The notes: generated from the sequence alone by a model not told the origin. A stretch of 51,909 nucleotides of DNA from an uncultured Pseudanabaenaceae cyanobacterium (GCA_938002085.1 CALLAT010000009.1:139450-191358), one strand, 5' to 3'; counted from the first letter of the stretch, positions 17,643-26,968 are shown. A program made the numbers and translations.

Positions 17643-17930
17643 CTATTTCTTAAACATTTGCAGCATGCGATCGGTGACCATAAAGCCGCCGACGACGTTG
17701 ATCATGGCCAGGGTGATAGCAATCAGACCCATGATCACAATGAAGTTGTTGTCGCTGGTGAGACTGGGACCGGCCACAACCATGGCACCAATGACAGCAA
17801 TGCCAGAAATGGCATTGGCACCGGACATGAGCGGGGTGTGCAGTGTGGGGGGAACTTTTGTAATCACCTCAAATCCCGCAAAGGAGGCGAGGACAAAGAC
17901 AAACAGGGCACCAATGAGCGATTCAGACAT
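17643..17930 (-). CDS. pntAB: NAD(P) transhydrogenase subunit alpha-2 (membrane part)
   Basis: 95 residues with three to four hydrophobic segments. It starts MSESLIGALFVFVLASFAGF and contains KVPPTLHTPLMSGANAISGI, the conserved proton-channel segment of transhydrogenase alpha C-terminal regions, and ends MVTDRMLQMFKK. It corresponds to the C-terminal membrane region of E. coli PntA, encoded separately as in Rhodospirillum rubrum and cyanobacteria. It lies between pntAA and pntB on the same strand. Confidence 0.95.
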   Translation of the reverse strand: MSESLIGALFVFVLASFAGFEVITKVPPTLHTPLMSGANAISGIAVIGAMVVAGPSLTSDNNFIVIMGLIAITLAMINVVGGFMVTDRMLQMFKK

Positions 17931-17973
17931 AACCCAAAGCCAAATGTAAATTCCAAGAAAATCTGTTGCGGTC

Positions 17974-17995
17974 GGTGCGCACCGCAGTGCGCACC
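17974..17995. promoter_or_regulatory. Intercistronic hairpin between pntAA and pntAB
   Basis: GGTGCGCA and TGCGCACC form a perfect GC-rich 8-bp stem with a 6-base loop. A second hairpin, TAGGCT/AGCCTA (18004-18026), covers the pntAA stop codon. Together they could stabilise or partly stop the mRNA and tune subunit ratios. This is inference. Confidence 0.4.
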
Positions 17996-18023
17996 TGGAC
18001 CCGTAGGCTGAGCCTGGCGAAGC

Positions 18024-19178
18024 CTAAACTGCTGTCGGTTCCAGCATGGACTTCACCCGACCATTGAGAATGTCACCGCCATTGGTGAGGCAAGCCCCCT
18101 TGATGATTTCGTCTTCGAAATTCAAGTTCAGCGCATCATCTTGCACCAGCAACTTCAGCAAGGCTGAGAGGTTCTTGGCATAGAGCTGGCTGGCATGGAC
18201 TGGCACCGTCGTGGGCAAGTTGTCTGGTCCCATGATGGTGATGCCGTTGTGCACGATGGTGCGACCAGACTCGCTATAGGCGCAGTTGCCGCCTTGGTTC
18301 GCCGCCATATCCACAACCACGGCTCCAGCTTTCATGCCCTCCACCATTTCTTCGGTGACAATGCGAGGCGCTTTCTTGCCAGGCACCTGGGCCGTGGTGA
18401 TCACCACGTCAGACTTTTGCACATGCTCCGTCAGCACCTTTTGGGTGTGCTCCTGGGCGGCTTGGGATAGCTCCTTGGCGTATCCCCCCTCTGCGCGGGT
18501 CTCTTCTTCGAAGGTGATATCGATGAAGTTGGCGCCCAGGCTTTGCACCTGCTCTTTCACTTCAGGGCGAATGTCGAAGGACTCCACCACGGCACCGAGG
18601 CGACGGGCGGTGGCGATCGCCTGCAAGCCCGCCACACCGGCACCCACCACCAGAACCTTGGCTGGAGCAATGGTGCCCGCCGCCGTGGTCAACATGGGGA
18701 AATACTTGGGCAAGGCCGCAGCGGCCAATAGCACCGCTTTATAACCACCAATACTGGCCTGGGACGACAGAGCATCCATGCTCTGGGCGCGGCTAATGCG
18801 GGGCACCAGCTCCATGCTGAAGCTGGTCACGCCTTTATCTGCCAGGGTCTTCACCAGATCTAAATCACCGAGGGGATCGAGGAACCCAATGATGACAGAA
18901 CCGGACTTTAGACCCTCCAAGCGATGGGGCTGTCCCCGCAGCGTTTTAGACGCGGCTACCGTTAGGACGGCATCGGATTCATTCCAAATGCGATCGCCAT
19001 CGGTAATCTGGGCTCCTGCGGCTTCATAATCCGCATCACTGGCGCTGGCAGGGACTCCGGCCCCTGATTCGATCCAAATCTCTAACCCTTGTTTCACCAA
19101 GCGCTTCACCACATCGGGCACAAGGGCTACCCGTTGCTCACCATCCAGTTCCTTGGGAACGCCCAGCTTTAATGCCAT
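18024..19178 (-). CDS. pntAA: NAD(P) transhydrogenase subunit alpha-1 (NAD-binding)
   Basis: 384 residues from ATG 19178 (MALKLGVPKELDGEQRVALV), the usual family start. An earlier ATG at 19196 overlaps the GGAGG ribosome site and is rejected. Domain I binds NAD(H). Visible motifs are the RVALVPDVVKRL lead, the Rossmann KVLVVGAGVAGLQAIATARRLGA segment, IRPEVKEQVQSLGA, and ITTAQVPGKKAPRIV. It is the soluble hydride-donating subunit of the proton-translocating transhydrogenase and heads the pntAA-pntAB-pntB operon. The similar alanine dehydrogenase fold is excluded by the pnt context. Confidence 0.95.
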   Translation of the reverse strand: MALKLGVPKELDGEQRVALVPDVVKRLVKQGLEIWIESGAGVPASASDADYEAAGAQITDGDRIWNESDAVLTVAASKTLRGQPHRLEGLKSGSVIIGFLDPLGDLDLVKTLADKGVTSFSMELVPRISRAQSMDALSSQASIGGYKAVLLAAAALPKYFPMLTTAAGTIAPAKVLVVGAGVAGLQAIATARRLGAVVESFDIRPEVKEQVQSLGANFIDITFEEETRAEGGYAKELSQAAQEHTQKVLTEHVQKSDVVITTAQVPGKKAPRIVTEEMVEGMKAGAVVVDMAANQGGNCAYSESGRTIVHNGITIMGPDNLPTTVPVHASQLYAKNLSALLKLLVQDDALNLNFEDEIIKGACLTNGGDILNGRVKSMLEPTAV

Positions 19179-19614
19179 GCCGCTCTTTTCCTCCATCGAC
19201 GTTCAGCCCTAAGCATGAGATTGCATAGTTGCTTGATCTGAATCCTAGGCTGATCCCCCAGAGAGAGCGGGGTCTGTGATGTTCCTTGAAAAAACTAAAG
19301 GAAGAGCAATCTCTTTCTCTGAGAATATTAAGTGCTTCAATTTTGAGGCTCAAAAGCCTTCTCTAAAGTGCTTCCCAGGGATCCTTTGAGATCAAACAGG
19401 TCGCAGGACAGTTTATTCTCCGGACGCCTAAGCAACATTTCCTTACGATAGAAGGTCATAATGATAGAAACGTGCCTATCGACTGCACGGGTTGGTCACG
19501 CGAAGCCGCCTATCTACCATTAGGGGTTAGTGGTGTGAGGATCAGCTTGCAGTCCACCGGTCGCCACCGTGTTTTAAGCACCGTGTTCTTAACGATTAGG
19601 AATCTCTGCTACCT
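19179..19614. other. Divergent intergenic region (pntAA / DUF2808 gene)
   Basis: About 435 bp holding the promoters of pntAA (minus) and the DUF2808 gene (plus). The plus-strand part has imperfect direct copies of CACCGTGTT (CCACCGTGTTTTAAGCACCGTGTTCTTAA, near 19565-19592). No confident promoter or RNA was assigned. Confidence 0.35.
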
Positions 19615-20178
19615 ATGCTGCAAAAGCGTCTATTGAAGTCTGTGCTGTCCGTCGCTGCGATCGCGGGCTGCTTTGCCACTGGCACCACCATTGTCCAAGC
19701 TCAGAATGCATTGCCTAGCTTCCGCTGGAGCAACCGCGAAGGCTTTCACGAGCTCAAGAATGTGATTGAACTGAGCGATGCCCCCAGACGGTGGGGTCGC
19801 TACCGCGTGAAAATTGGTGCTAACGACATGAAACGGGCTGTGTCCCAGTTTGTGGTGAACTACCCCGATTTTTTCGATGGCAAGTTCAATGCTGACGAAA
19901 TTGAAATTCGCGTTTGCACCACTAAGGGTAGCTTCCTCAGCCGCTCCAAGTGTTCTGCGGTTGAGATGGATGAAGTTGATGTGGATACTGAAAACCATCG
20001 CATCGCCTTGTACCCCTTGGAGCCTGTGCCCGCTGGCACGAACCTAGAGCTGGTCTTCAATGATGTGAAGAACCCCCGTAGTCGAGGGATGTATCAGCTC
20101 AATGTGTTGGCTGAGTCCCCCGGAGATGAGCTGCAGCTGCTGAGCGCTATGGGCTCTACGATTATCCAGATTGACTAA
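19615..20178 (+). CDS. Secreted DUF2808 family protein
   Basis: 187 residues. The N-terminal signal peptide is MLQKRLLKSVLSVAAIAGCF to IVQAQ. The DUF2808 core follows, with WGRYRVKIGANDMKRAVSQFVVNYPDFFDGKF, a two-Cys region (VCTTKGSFLSRSKC), and a closing VELVF-like strand (NLELVFNDVKNPRSRGMYQLNV). The family is found mainly in cyanobacteria, is predicted to be exported, and has no established function. A strong intrinsic terminator follows, so it is probably monocistronic. Confidence 0.85.
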   Translation: MLQKRLLKSVLSVAAIAGCFATGTTIVQAQNALPSFRWSNREGFHELKNVIELSDAPRRWGRYRVKIGANDMKRAVSQFVVNYPDFFDGKFNADEIEIRVCTTKGSFLSRSKCSAVEMDEVDVDTENHRIALYPLEPVPAGTNLELVFNDVKNPRSRGMYQLNVLAESPGDELQLLSAMGSTIIQID

Positions 20179-20216
20179 TCATTCTGTGGAGCAGCATTGA
20201 CTGTTCCGTGATGGTT

Positions 20217-20255
20217 AAAAAAAGCGCTTGCTGGGATTCAGCAGGCGCTTTTTTT
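20217..20255 (+). terminator. Strong intrinsic terminator
   Basis: AAAAAAAGCGC-TTGCTG pairs with CAGCA-GGCGCTTTTTTT, giving a long stem flanked by A7 and T7. It works in both directions: after the DUF2808 gene (plus) and after the methylase gene (minus). Confidence 0.9.
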
Positions 20256-20292
20256 ATGGTGGGCCAGTTGAGCCTAGGCAGCGGTCGTGAGT

Positions 20293-21156
20293 CTAATAGG
20301 TTGTAATCAACAACTCGGTAATCTTGCCTCGATTCTTTGCCTTGGAATTAATCGAGCGCGCAGCGGTGATTTCGGTGAGCCGAAAAATGCTGCTATCAGC
20401 ATAAAGCTCCTGTACAAACTCACAGTTGCTGTTGGACAGCATCACCTTGACGCCGCGCTTGGCGAGCTTGCGGCAAACATCCCGCAGTTGCTCATGCTGG
20501 AGCGCACCAAAGGCATCGCGGCTGTAGCTGGTGAAGTTGCTGGTGGCGCTGATGGGGAAGTAAGGCGGGTCGAGATAGACAAAATCTCGCTTTCCCTTGG
20601 CATGCTTGAGAATATGGGTGAAGTCCTCTTGCTCAATTTCGCAGCGCTGGAGCACTTCCGAGGCGGTGGTGAGCATTTCGACGTTGCAAATCCCAGGGTT
20701 TTTGTAGCTACCCATGGGAACGTTGAAGCGTCCCTTGCGGTTCTCTCGATAAAGACCGTTGAAGCAGGTCTTATTTAAGTAGATAAAGCGAGCGGCCCGT
20801 TCTACGGAGGGCAGCTCATGCTGGGCGCGGAGGTCGTAGTAATAGTCTTTGCAGTGGCGGAGCTGATGTAGCTCTAGCAAAGCAATCACGGGACCGAGGC
20901 GATCGCGCACACAGCGATACACATTAATCAGCTCAGGATTGACATCCGTGAGCCTGGCCACGGCAGGGGGCGTCTCCCCAGATTGCAGGCGAAAAAACAG
21001 CGCCCCTCCACCCAGAAAAGGTTCGTGGTAGCGGCTCCACCCAGTCGTGGGCAGGCAAGGCTGATACTGGGGCAAAAGCTTGGTCTTACCCCCGGCCCAT
21101 TTGAGAAATGGACGGGCATCAGCGGAAATCGGTTTGGTGGGGGCGGATACAACCAA
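20293..21156 (-). CDS. dam: DNA adenine methylase (Dam / D12 class)
   Basis: 287 residues. The D12-class N6-adenine methyltransferase motifs are in alpha order: FLKWAGGK (17-24), EPFLGGGALFF (45-), YLNKTCFNGLYREN, and catalytic DPPY (196-199). The C-terminal KNRGKITELLITTY is also typical. It most likely methylates GATC, as cyanobacterial DmtA-type enzymes do. GATC lies inside the HIP1 octamer GCGATCGC that is frequent here. No restriction gene is next to it, so it is probably a solitary methylase. The frame opens with TTG at 21156; no in-frame ATG precedes the conserved N-terminus. Confidence 0.9.
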   Translation of the reverse strand: MVVSAPTKPISADARPFLKWAGGKTKLLPQYQPCLPTTGWSRYHEPFLGGGALFFRLQSGETPPAVARLTDVNPELINVYRCVRDRLGPVIALLELHQLRHCKDYYYDLRAQHELPSVERAARFIYLNKTCFNGLYRENRKGRFNVPMGSYKNPGICNVEMLTTASEVLQRCEIEQEDFTHILKHAKGKRDFVYLDPPYFPISATSNFTSYSRDAFGALQHEQLRDVCRKLAKRGVKVMLSNSNCEFVQELYADSSIFRLTEITAARSINSKAKNRGKITELLITTY

Positions 21157-21483
21157 GGGATCAGAACATTCGATCTATGTGGCTAAGGTTAACCCATTGC
21201 TACCCGCTCTAGATAGGGGTTCTAAGTATTTTCTTCGGTTCTGATCTTAAAAATGACGTTTCAAAATCCTGGAAAGGCTTATGGGAAGATCAATCGGAGA
21301 AATTTTCACCCGACCTTTCGGCAAGGACATGAATTGCAATATTTGGTGCTGCTTGTCGCGTTGGATGAATGCTTTGCCCTGGGAACCATTTCAAATCCCC
21401 CGAGCCTGGACTTGGAGCGTAGTTGAGGCGCTAGAATCAGCAAGCGAGCTACCGCTAGAACCTGACTTCAGAAGAATCACACC
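21157..21483. other. Intergenic region upstream of the DUF751 gene
   Basis: About 330 bp between the divergent methylase and DUF751 genes. A 68-codon frame from ATG 21281 overlaps the DUF751 start and shows no recognisable protein pattern. It is not called. Confidence 0.3.
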
Positions 21484-21717
21484 ATGAAGGAATTTTTTCT
21501 CAACGTCTCCCGCTATCCGCGTTATTTCGTCACCTTCCTCCTGGGGATTTTCTATTCTCTCTATGAGTGGACCCGTCCGGCATTGACTAATCGCACCACC
21601 TTAGTGGCTTTGGTGGGGGTGTTGGTTACGGGCTTTTTGTTCTTGACCTTCACCTTGCAGGCCATGCTGGGCATCACGGAGACGGGATTGACGCCTCCCC
21701 CCGTGGATTATTTCTAA
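21484..21717 (+). CDS. DUF751 (Ycf33-like) small membrane protein
   Basis: 77 residues with two hydrophobic segments: PRYFVTFLLGIFYSLYEW, then TTLVALVGVLVTGFLFLTFTL. The end is TPPPVDYF. This matches the Ycf33/DUF751 family of cyanobacteria and plastids, thylakoid-associated by prediction and of unknown function. It lies 225 bp before rbfA, an arrangement I recall from other cyanobacterial genomes. Confidence 0.85.
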   Translation: MKEFFLNVSRYPRYFVTFLLGIFYSLYEWTRPALTNRTTLVALVGVLVTGFLFLTFTLQAMLGITETGLTPPPVDYF

Positions 21718-21942
21718 GGATTCAGTTTTCCTAAGAAAGCAAACGACTTGGTGAGAGTTGCGGCTCAATCCAGGAATTTAGTTGATGATCAGCTGAGGCT
21801 AGTTGCCATCCGTTTGCTTCCTGGCCTGTAGAAGCTTGCAGAGCATTAGCTTGTAATTTTGGGGCGAAGTTCGCCTTTAGGTTGGGGAAATGCCGCCTCT
21901 GCTGCCCCTAGCCTTCACCTCATCTCCTCAGGAGAAAGAACC

Positions 21943-22386
21943 ATGTCTAATGAACGTCGTGCATCCCGAGTCTCTTCCTTGATTAAGCGGGAGGTGAGCC
22001 AGCTATTGATTTCTGGCATTAAGGACGATCGCGTGGGGGGGGGCATGGTGAGTGTCACGGATGTGGAAGTGGCGGGAGATTTGCAGCATGTGAAAATTTT
22101 CGTCAGCGTCTACGGCGATGATGAAGCCCGCCAGGAAGCCATGGAAGGCTTGCAGTCTGCAACGAGTTTTGTGCGACGAGAAATTGGCAAACGGGTGCGG
22201 CTGCGGCGCACGCCGACCGTGCTGTTTCTGGAAGATAAGGGCATTGAGCGGGGCAGTGGTGTCTTGAGCCTGATCAATAAGTTGGCGATAGATCGCGAAA
22301 AGAAAGGCATCGATGCCGAGGTCAATGCCAATCCTCTAGGCCCGGTGGACCCAGAAAAAGATGAGCTGCCCAATGCCGAAGGGTAG
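21943..22386 (+). CDS. rbfA: 30S ribosome-binding factor A
   Basis: 147 residues from ATG 21943, behind AGGAGA. The longer frame from 21859 is rejected. RbfA features: [43 protein letters not shown], and [24 protein letters not shown]. It is a KH-fold protein that matures 16S rRNA in the 30S subunit and helps in cold growth. The Asp/Pro-rich C-terminal extension beyond DREKKGI is usual for cyanobacterial members. Confidence 0.95.
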   Translation: MSNERRASRVSSLIKREVSQLLISGIKDDRVGGGMVSVTDVEVAGDLQHVKIFVSVYGDDEARQEAMEGLQSATSFVRREIGKRVRLRRTPTVLFLEDKGIERGSGVLSLINKLAIDREKKGIDAEVNANPLGPVDPEKDELPNAEG

Positions 22387-22400
22387 TCCCAATGCAGACC

Positions 22401-22561
22401 CCGTAGGGGCAGGGCCTCCCTGCCCAAATGCCTAGTATTGCCAGAGAATTCAGCATTGGCGATTCAGAACAGGAAATTCTGCAACATTGAATTTCATGGG
22501 TAGGCTGGGCCTGGACAGCATTGCCAAAACGGCGGTAGGGCGGGGAAACCCCTGCCCCTAC
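22401..22561. repeat. Two GTAGGGGC-type palindromic repeats
   Basis: GGGCAGGG-CCT-CCCTGCCC (22407-22425) is a perfect 8-bp stem just after rbfA. GTAGGG-C-GGGG-AAA-CCCC-TG-CCCCTAC (22535-22561) is an imperfect one 60 bp before the GH3 gene. Both carry the GTAGGG(G)C core also found in the long inverted repeat at 34483-34558. They look like members of a dispersed intergenic repeat family and may double as terminators. Confidence 0.55.
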
Positions 22562-22621
22562 TTGACTTAACGTCGCGATCGCCGCACCCTACTGCTACCC
22601 CTTCCCCATCGCCGATTGCCC

Positions 22622-24337
22622 ATGCAGCCCCTCCTCCCTGACTGGCAGCAGCTTTCCCTTGAGCAGCAGGTCGCCCAGCTTTTTGTGGTGCGGACCAGCG
22701 GCTATCTATTTGATCACCAAATTCGCTACCCCCAGTGGGAGGCGCGCCAGGAGACCCTGAAGCATTGGGTGGAAGACCTGGGTGTGGGGGGGGTGATTTT
22801 TCTGGGCGGCAGTGCTGCGGAGCTGGCGACGAAGACGGCTCAGCTGCAGGAATGGGCTGAAATTCCCCTGCTGATGGCGGCGGATATTGAGGAAGGCGTG
22901 GGCCAGCGGTTTGAAGGAGCGACCTGGATGCCGCCGCCAATGGCGTTGGGCTCGATCGCGGCAACTGATTTGGAGCGAGCCAAGGCATTGGCCCACAAGC
23001 TGGGCGAGACCACGGCGATTGAAGCCCATGCGGTGGGGCTCAATTGGCTATTGGCTCCGGTAGTGGATGTGAATAACAATCCGGCTAATCCGGTGATTAA
23101 TGTGCGGGCCTTTAGTGAGTTGCCCGATCGCGTCAGTGCTCTAACCAGTGCCTTTATCCAAGGGGCGCAAAGCCAGCCTGTTCTGGCCACGGCCAAACAT
23201 TTTCCGGGCCATGGCGATACAGCCACGGATTCCCATTTGGAATTGCCGGTGATTCCCCACGATCGCGAGCGGCTGGATGCCGTTGAGCTGGCTCCGTTTA
23301 AGCAGGCGATCGCTGACAAAGTCGCCTCCATCATGACGGCCCATTTACTGCTGCCTGCCCTGGACAGCGACAAGCCTGCGACCCTATCCAAACCGATTCT
23401 CACGGACCTGCTACGGGATGAGCTGGGCTATGAAGGACTGATTGTCACTGATGCCCTGGTGATGCAGGCGATCACGAAGCAATATGGCGAATACGAAGCG
23501 CCGGTTCTCGCCTTTGAAGCCGGGGCAGATGTGCTGCTGATGCCGGTGGACCCAGAGGGAGCGATTGGGGCCATTTGCGAAGCGATTCGCACGGGGCGCA
23601 TTGCCCAGGAGCGATTGGAGCAATCCGTGGAGCGTATTTGGCGAGCAAAACAGCGGGTGAGCCAAGGGCCAGGGACGCCTTGCTTTGGTGATGGGTCGGT
23701 GGGTCAAGGCATGGCGGGTCGAGGTGTGGCGGGCCACGGTTGGGAGACGGAGCTGCCACCGGTGCTGAATCTTGAGGGCTTGGCCCAGCCGGGCACGCGG
23801 CAGCTACTGGATGACATTCTTCAAGCATCCCAGGCGACTCAGGGACAGTTACCGTTACAGCAGCCCTCACAGTTGGCAACGCCAGCGGGTGCTGCGGCAC
23901 CGCTGAATATGGTCGTTGTGGATAGTTTGTTGGATGTGCCGTTCTTGGGTCGCCACACCCCGGCGATCGCCCTGCCCAATAGCTTGGGCTATGAGTCCCA
24001 CTGGGTGGATAACCAGTCTCACCTCAAGCTGCGCACGGATCAGCCGACGCTGCTGCAACTGTTTATTCGCGGCAACCCCTTCCGGGGCAGCGCCGGTCTC
24101 ACCCAAACAGCCCAGATCTGCCTCGATCAGCTGCTGAGCAACGATTGCCTGCAAGGCTTGGTTCTCTATGGCAGTCCCTATGCCTGGCGAACCTTTATTA
24201 GCCAGCTGCCTGCTGAGATTCCTGCCGTGTTTAGCTATGGACAAATGCCGGAGGCCCAGGCGATCGCCCTGGGAACTCTCTTTGGCCAGCGCGTGGGTGC
24301 CAATGACCGCAGCGCCAATGCGGGCTTTACCGATTGA
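22622..24337 (+). CDS. Glycoside hydrolase family 3 (NagZ-like beta-N-acetylhexosaminidase)
   Basis: 571 residues from ATG 22622; a TTG two codons earlier is less likely. The GH3 TIM-barrel domain (about 1-345) has KHFPGHGDT (192-200) with the NagZ-type His/Asp loop and the nucleophile Asp277 in IVTDALVM. After a Gly/Gln-rich linker, the C-terminal about 150 residues form a second domain with LFIRGNPFRGSAGL. Bacterial NagZ removes GlcNAc from muropeptides during wall recycling, and this length with an extra domain is usual in cyanobacteria. There is no signal peptide, so it is cytoplasmic. It follows rbfA on the same strand. Confidence 0.85.
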   Translation: MQPLLPDWQQLSLEQQVAQLFVVRTSGYLFDHQIRYPQWEARQETLKHWVEDLGVGGVIFLGGSAAELATKTAQLQEWAEIPLLMAADIEEGVGQRFEGATWMPPPMALGSIAATDLERAKALAHKLGETTAIEAHAVGLNWLLAPVVDVNNNPANPVINVRAFSELPDRVSALTSAFIQGAQSQPVLATAKHFPGHGDTATDSHLELPVIPHDRERLDAVELAPFKQAIADKVASIMTAHLLLPALDSDKPATLSKPILTDLLRDELGYEGLIVTDALVMQAITKQYGEYEAPVLAFEAGADVLLMPVDPEGAIGAICEAIRTGRIAQERLEQSVERIWRAKQRVSQGPGTPCFGDGSVGQGMAGRGVAGHGWETELPPVLNLEGLAQPGTRQLLDDILQASQATQGQLPLQQPSQLATPAGAAAPLNMVVVDSLLDVPFLGRHTPAIALPNSLGYESHWVDNQSHLKLRTDQPTLLQLFIRGNPFRGSAGLTQTAQICLDQLLSNDCLQGLVLYGSPYAWRTFISQLPAEIPAVFSYGQMPEAQAIALGTLFGQRVGANDRSANAGFTD

Positions 24338-24459
24338 GCGGCTGCTCGGCTGTGGAGAAGTACTGTGGAGTAGAGCCGGGTTTTGAAGCGAATGCCGTTG
24401 GGCTGGGACAATGGAGAAGGTTTGTCTTTTAATCTCAGCGGTCTGCTCGCATCTCTGCT

Positions 24460-25428
24460 ATGGCTCCAGCGTTCAAAAAGCTCATTATCCAAATCCCTTG
24501 TTACAACGAGGAAGGGACGCTAGGCCTCACACTCTCGGAGCTGCCTCGGGAGGTGCCAGGCGTGGAGGTCGTGGAATGGCTGATTATTGATGATGGCAGT
24601 CGCGATCGCACTGTGGAAGTCGCAAAAAGTTGCGGCGTCAACTACATCGTGCAATTGCCTTACAATCAGGGCCTCGCCCGAGGCTTTATGGCCGGGCTAG
24701 AGGCTTGCGTGAGAGCTGGGGCTGACATCATCGTTAACACCGATGCCGACAATCAATACTGTGCGGCGGATATTCCCAAGCTGGTTGAGCCTATCATTCG
24801 GGGCGAGGCCGACATTGTTGTAGGGGCAAGGCCGATTTCCGAGATCCAGCATTTCTCCCCAGTCAAGAAGCTGCTGCAAAAGTTGGGGAGCTGGGTGGTT
24901 CGCAGCGCCAGCGGCACCCAAATTCCTGATGCTCCCAGCGGTTTTCGGGCTATCAGCCGGGAGGCGGCACTCCAGCTGAATGTGTTTAACGAGTACACCT
25001 ACACCCTGGAGACGATTATTCAGGCGGGACAGCGGGGCATGTCCATTGTGGGGGTGCCGATTCGGACGAATGGCTATTTGCGGCCTTCGCGCTTGGTGAA
25101 GAGCATTCCGACCTATGTGCGGCGATCGCTGTTCACGATTCTGCGCATTTTTATGACCTACCGGCCCATGCGGTTTTTCATTTTTCTGGGGGGCTTGCCC
25201 TTTGGGATGGGGTTGCTGTTGGGAGTTCGCTGGTTGGTTTTCTTTGCGGCCGGGAGCGATCGCACCCGCATTCCCAGCCTCATCCTAGCGGCCATCTTGC
25301 TGCTGATTGGGGTGCAGCTCTGGCTATTTGCCTTTATTGCGGACCTGCTGGCGGTGAATCGCAAGATTCTGGAAGAGACTCAGCTACGCCAGCGCCGGGC
25401 GGATTGGACCGGTGGCACAGGCCGTTAG
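24460..25428 (+). CDS. Family 2 glycosyltransferase with C-terminal membrane segments
   Basis: 322 residues. The GT2 domain has QIPCYNEEGT (11-20), IIDDGSRDRT (42-), and the metal-binding IVNTDADNQY (91-100). GLARGFMAGL and the acceptor loop with PSGFRAISREAAL follow. Two hydrophobic segments near residues 226-290 suggest membrane attachment. The arrangement fits polyprenyl-phosphate sugar transferases of the DPM1/GtrB kind or lipid/exopolysaccharide transferases. The donor and acceptor sugars cannot be read. It lies 122 bp after the GH3 gene. Confidence 0.85.
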   Translation: MAPAFKKLIIQIPCYNEEGTLGLTLSELPREVPGVEVVEWLIIDDGSRDRTVEVAKSCGVNYIVQLPYNQGLARGFMAGLEACVRAGADIIVNTDADNQYCAADIPKLVEPIIRGEADIVVGARPISEIQHFSPVKKLLQKLGSWVVRSASGTQIPDAPSGFRAISREAALQLNVFNEYTYTLETIIQAGQRGMSIVGVPIRTNGYLRPSRLVKSIPTYVRRSLFTILRIFMTYRPMRFFIFLGGLPFGMGLLLGVRWLVFFAAGSDRTRIPSLILAAILLLIGVQLWLFAFIADLLAVNRKILEETQLRQRRADWTGGTGR

Positions 25429-26162
25429 GTTGATACGGTTCAGATGGATGCCGATGATCAATTCTGCTGCTGCTGCGACCAGCATGCCCTAATCGGCGTG
25501 GCTGGAGTGGCTGCATACTCACGAGTAATGGCCCCTGGTGTAGATGCAGCTAGGGGGACATCTAAGTTAATGAATATTCGATAGAGAGAACTCTGACGAA
25601 GGAAACTCTGTCTGTGATCTGGATCGGTGGCTTCTTTGCCGTATCTACAGCGGCTTTCAGTCAGTTAATTCTACGGAGAGGATAGCCCGTGGACCATGTT
25701 TTTGCGAAGAAGGAATGTATGGTTTTAATGAAGCTGCCCTAAATACCCTTGAGGTCTCTAGCTTTGGGCGGTTAGTGTTGTTTCAGTGAGTCCACGTAGA
25801 TGGACAAACTCACTGCCTGCCCCCAGGCGGTTCATCCTGCTCCTTCGCTTCCCCAATAAAGACTTTTGGGTGGCGAGAGGACAGTTGGCCTCTTAATTGA
25901 TCATCAGGGACGATCTAGAGGTTTTGCTCGTTTGTTCGAGTGGTGTAGGGGGAAATTCGCTGGGATTGTGGTTTGCAACTCCAGGACGAATGTTCGACGG
26001 TGGCTTCATCACCCATCGGAGACCCCCACAATAATTTAGGTCCATACCAGGTGGATCTAAGTTTTAAGGCAGCTCCTCCCATTTGCTCCGGGAAGGGCTG
26101 CCTTTCTGATTGGGCTTGGTCTTGATTCTTGATGGAGCGATCGCTTCTGCTGTCTAGCTTGC
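25429..26162. other. Long intergenic region with hairpins
   Basis: About 730 bp without a convincing gene. CAGTGAGT (25784-25791) pairs with ACTCACTG (25808-25815), with CCA/TGG closing inside it. A second hairpin lies at 26066-26104. The minus-strand frame at 26057-26242 overlaps the next gene in another frame and is not called. Confidence 0.4.
26066..26104. terminator. Hairpin at the end of the minus-strand gene series
   Basis: AAGGCAGC and GCTGCCTT form a perfect 8-bp stem, extended inside by CTCCC/GGGAA-type pairing. It lies 59 bp beyond the stop of the 26163-26858 gene. No long T-run is present, but TTTTAAGG precedes it on the plus strand. Confidence 0.5.
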
Positions 26163-26858
26163 CTAGGGCAATAGCTTAATCTCGATGTTGAGGCTGCCCT
26201 GGAGATCGCGCAGGTAGTTAAGCAGGGCATAGATAAAGGCAATCATGCCGCAGATTTCAATCACCTCTTCCAGGGTTGCAATCATGGCGTAGCCCAAGCT
26301 TTGTTGGTGCTGCCATTGGGCATAGGTGCTGCCCACCATCTCCATGCCAATGACCCCCGCGATGAAGAGGCCGATGGAGCCAATGAACCACCAGCGGGTC
26401 TTGGGTTCCAGGTGCTTGCCGAAGCGCCAGAAGCGGCGAATAAAGAAGCCGACGGCGACCATGCCAGGAATGACCCAGGTGGAATGGAGAAACCAAGGGA
26501 GATTGAGCTTCTCAGCGAGGTCTGGAACGATAAATAGCTCGTGAATGCCGACGATTTCGTCGATCGCCAGCAAATAAAAAATGCGAGAGAGCAAACGCCA
26601 GTCTCGGCTGAAGCGGTCTTGAAGTTCCTGTTTGCGTTGGGCAATGATGCCCAGGAGAAAACCGCTGGCGCTCATCAACGCTGCCTCATACCAGGTGGGC
26701 AGATTCATCTCCCGGTCCATATTGATCATTCGGGTCCAGTCTTCGCGATAGTCGTAGACGTATTTCCCGATTTGGACCGCGCTGCTGGCAATGGCAAGGA
26801 GCGTTAGCACCGCCAGCAAGATGATGACGAGACGACGGAGAGACAGTTGGACTTGCAC
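26163..26858 (-). CDS. Hypothetical multi-pass membrane protein
   Basis: 231 residues with about six hydrophobic segments. Conserved-looking polar motifs within them are AIDEIVGIHELFIVPDLAEKL and TLEEVIEICGMIAF, whose paired acidic and His residues could bind a metal. The short C-terminal tail is NIEIKLLP. The frame opens with GTG at 26858. I recognise no named family. It is the last of the minus-strand series running from 31068. It is 110 bp from the YdcF-like gene and could be separate. Confidence 0.65.
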   Translation of the reverse strand: MQVQLSLRRLVIILLAVLTLLAIASSAVQIGKYVYDYREDWTRMINMDREMNLPTWYEAALMSASGFLLGIIAQRKQELQDRFSRDWRLLSRIFYLLAIDEIVGIHELFIVPDLAEKLNLPWFLHSTWVIPGMVAVGFFIRRFWRFGKHLEPKTRWWFIGSIGLFIAGVIGMEMVGSTYAQWQHQQSLGYAMIATLEEVIEICGMIAFIYALLNYLRDLQGSLNIEIKLLP

Positions 26859-26968
26859 GCTGAGTAGAGGCGATGTGAACGCCTCAGTGGGAATTTAAGA
26901 GGTTCTTATCATAGCCTTATGGTTTGGGCAGGAGATGAGTTTGGGCTGAGTTTGCTGGGGATTGGAAT

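Noticed and set aside
21281..21487. 68-codon plus-strand frame overlapping the DUF751 start
   Set aside because: No recognisable pattern; the DUF751 frame is the conserved one.
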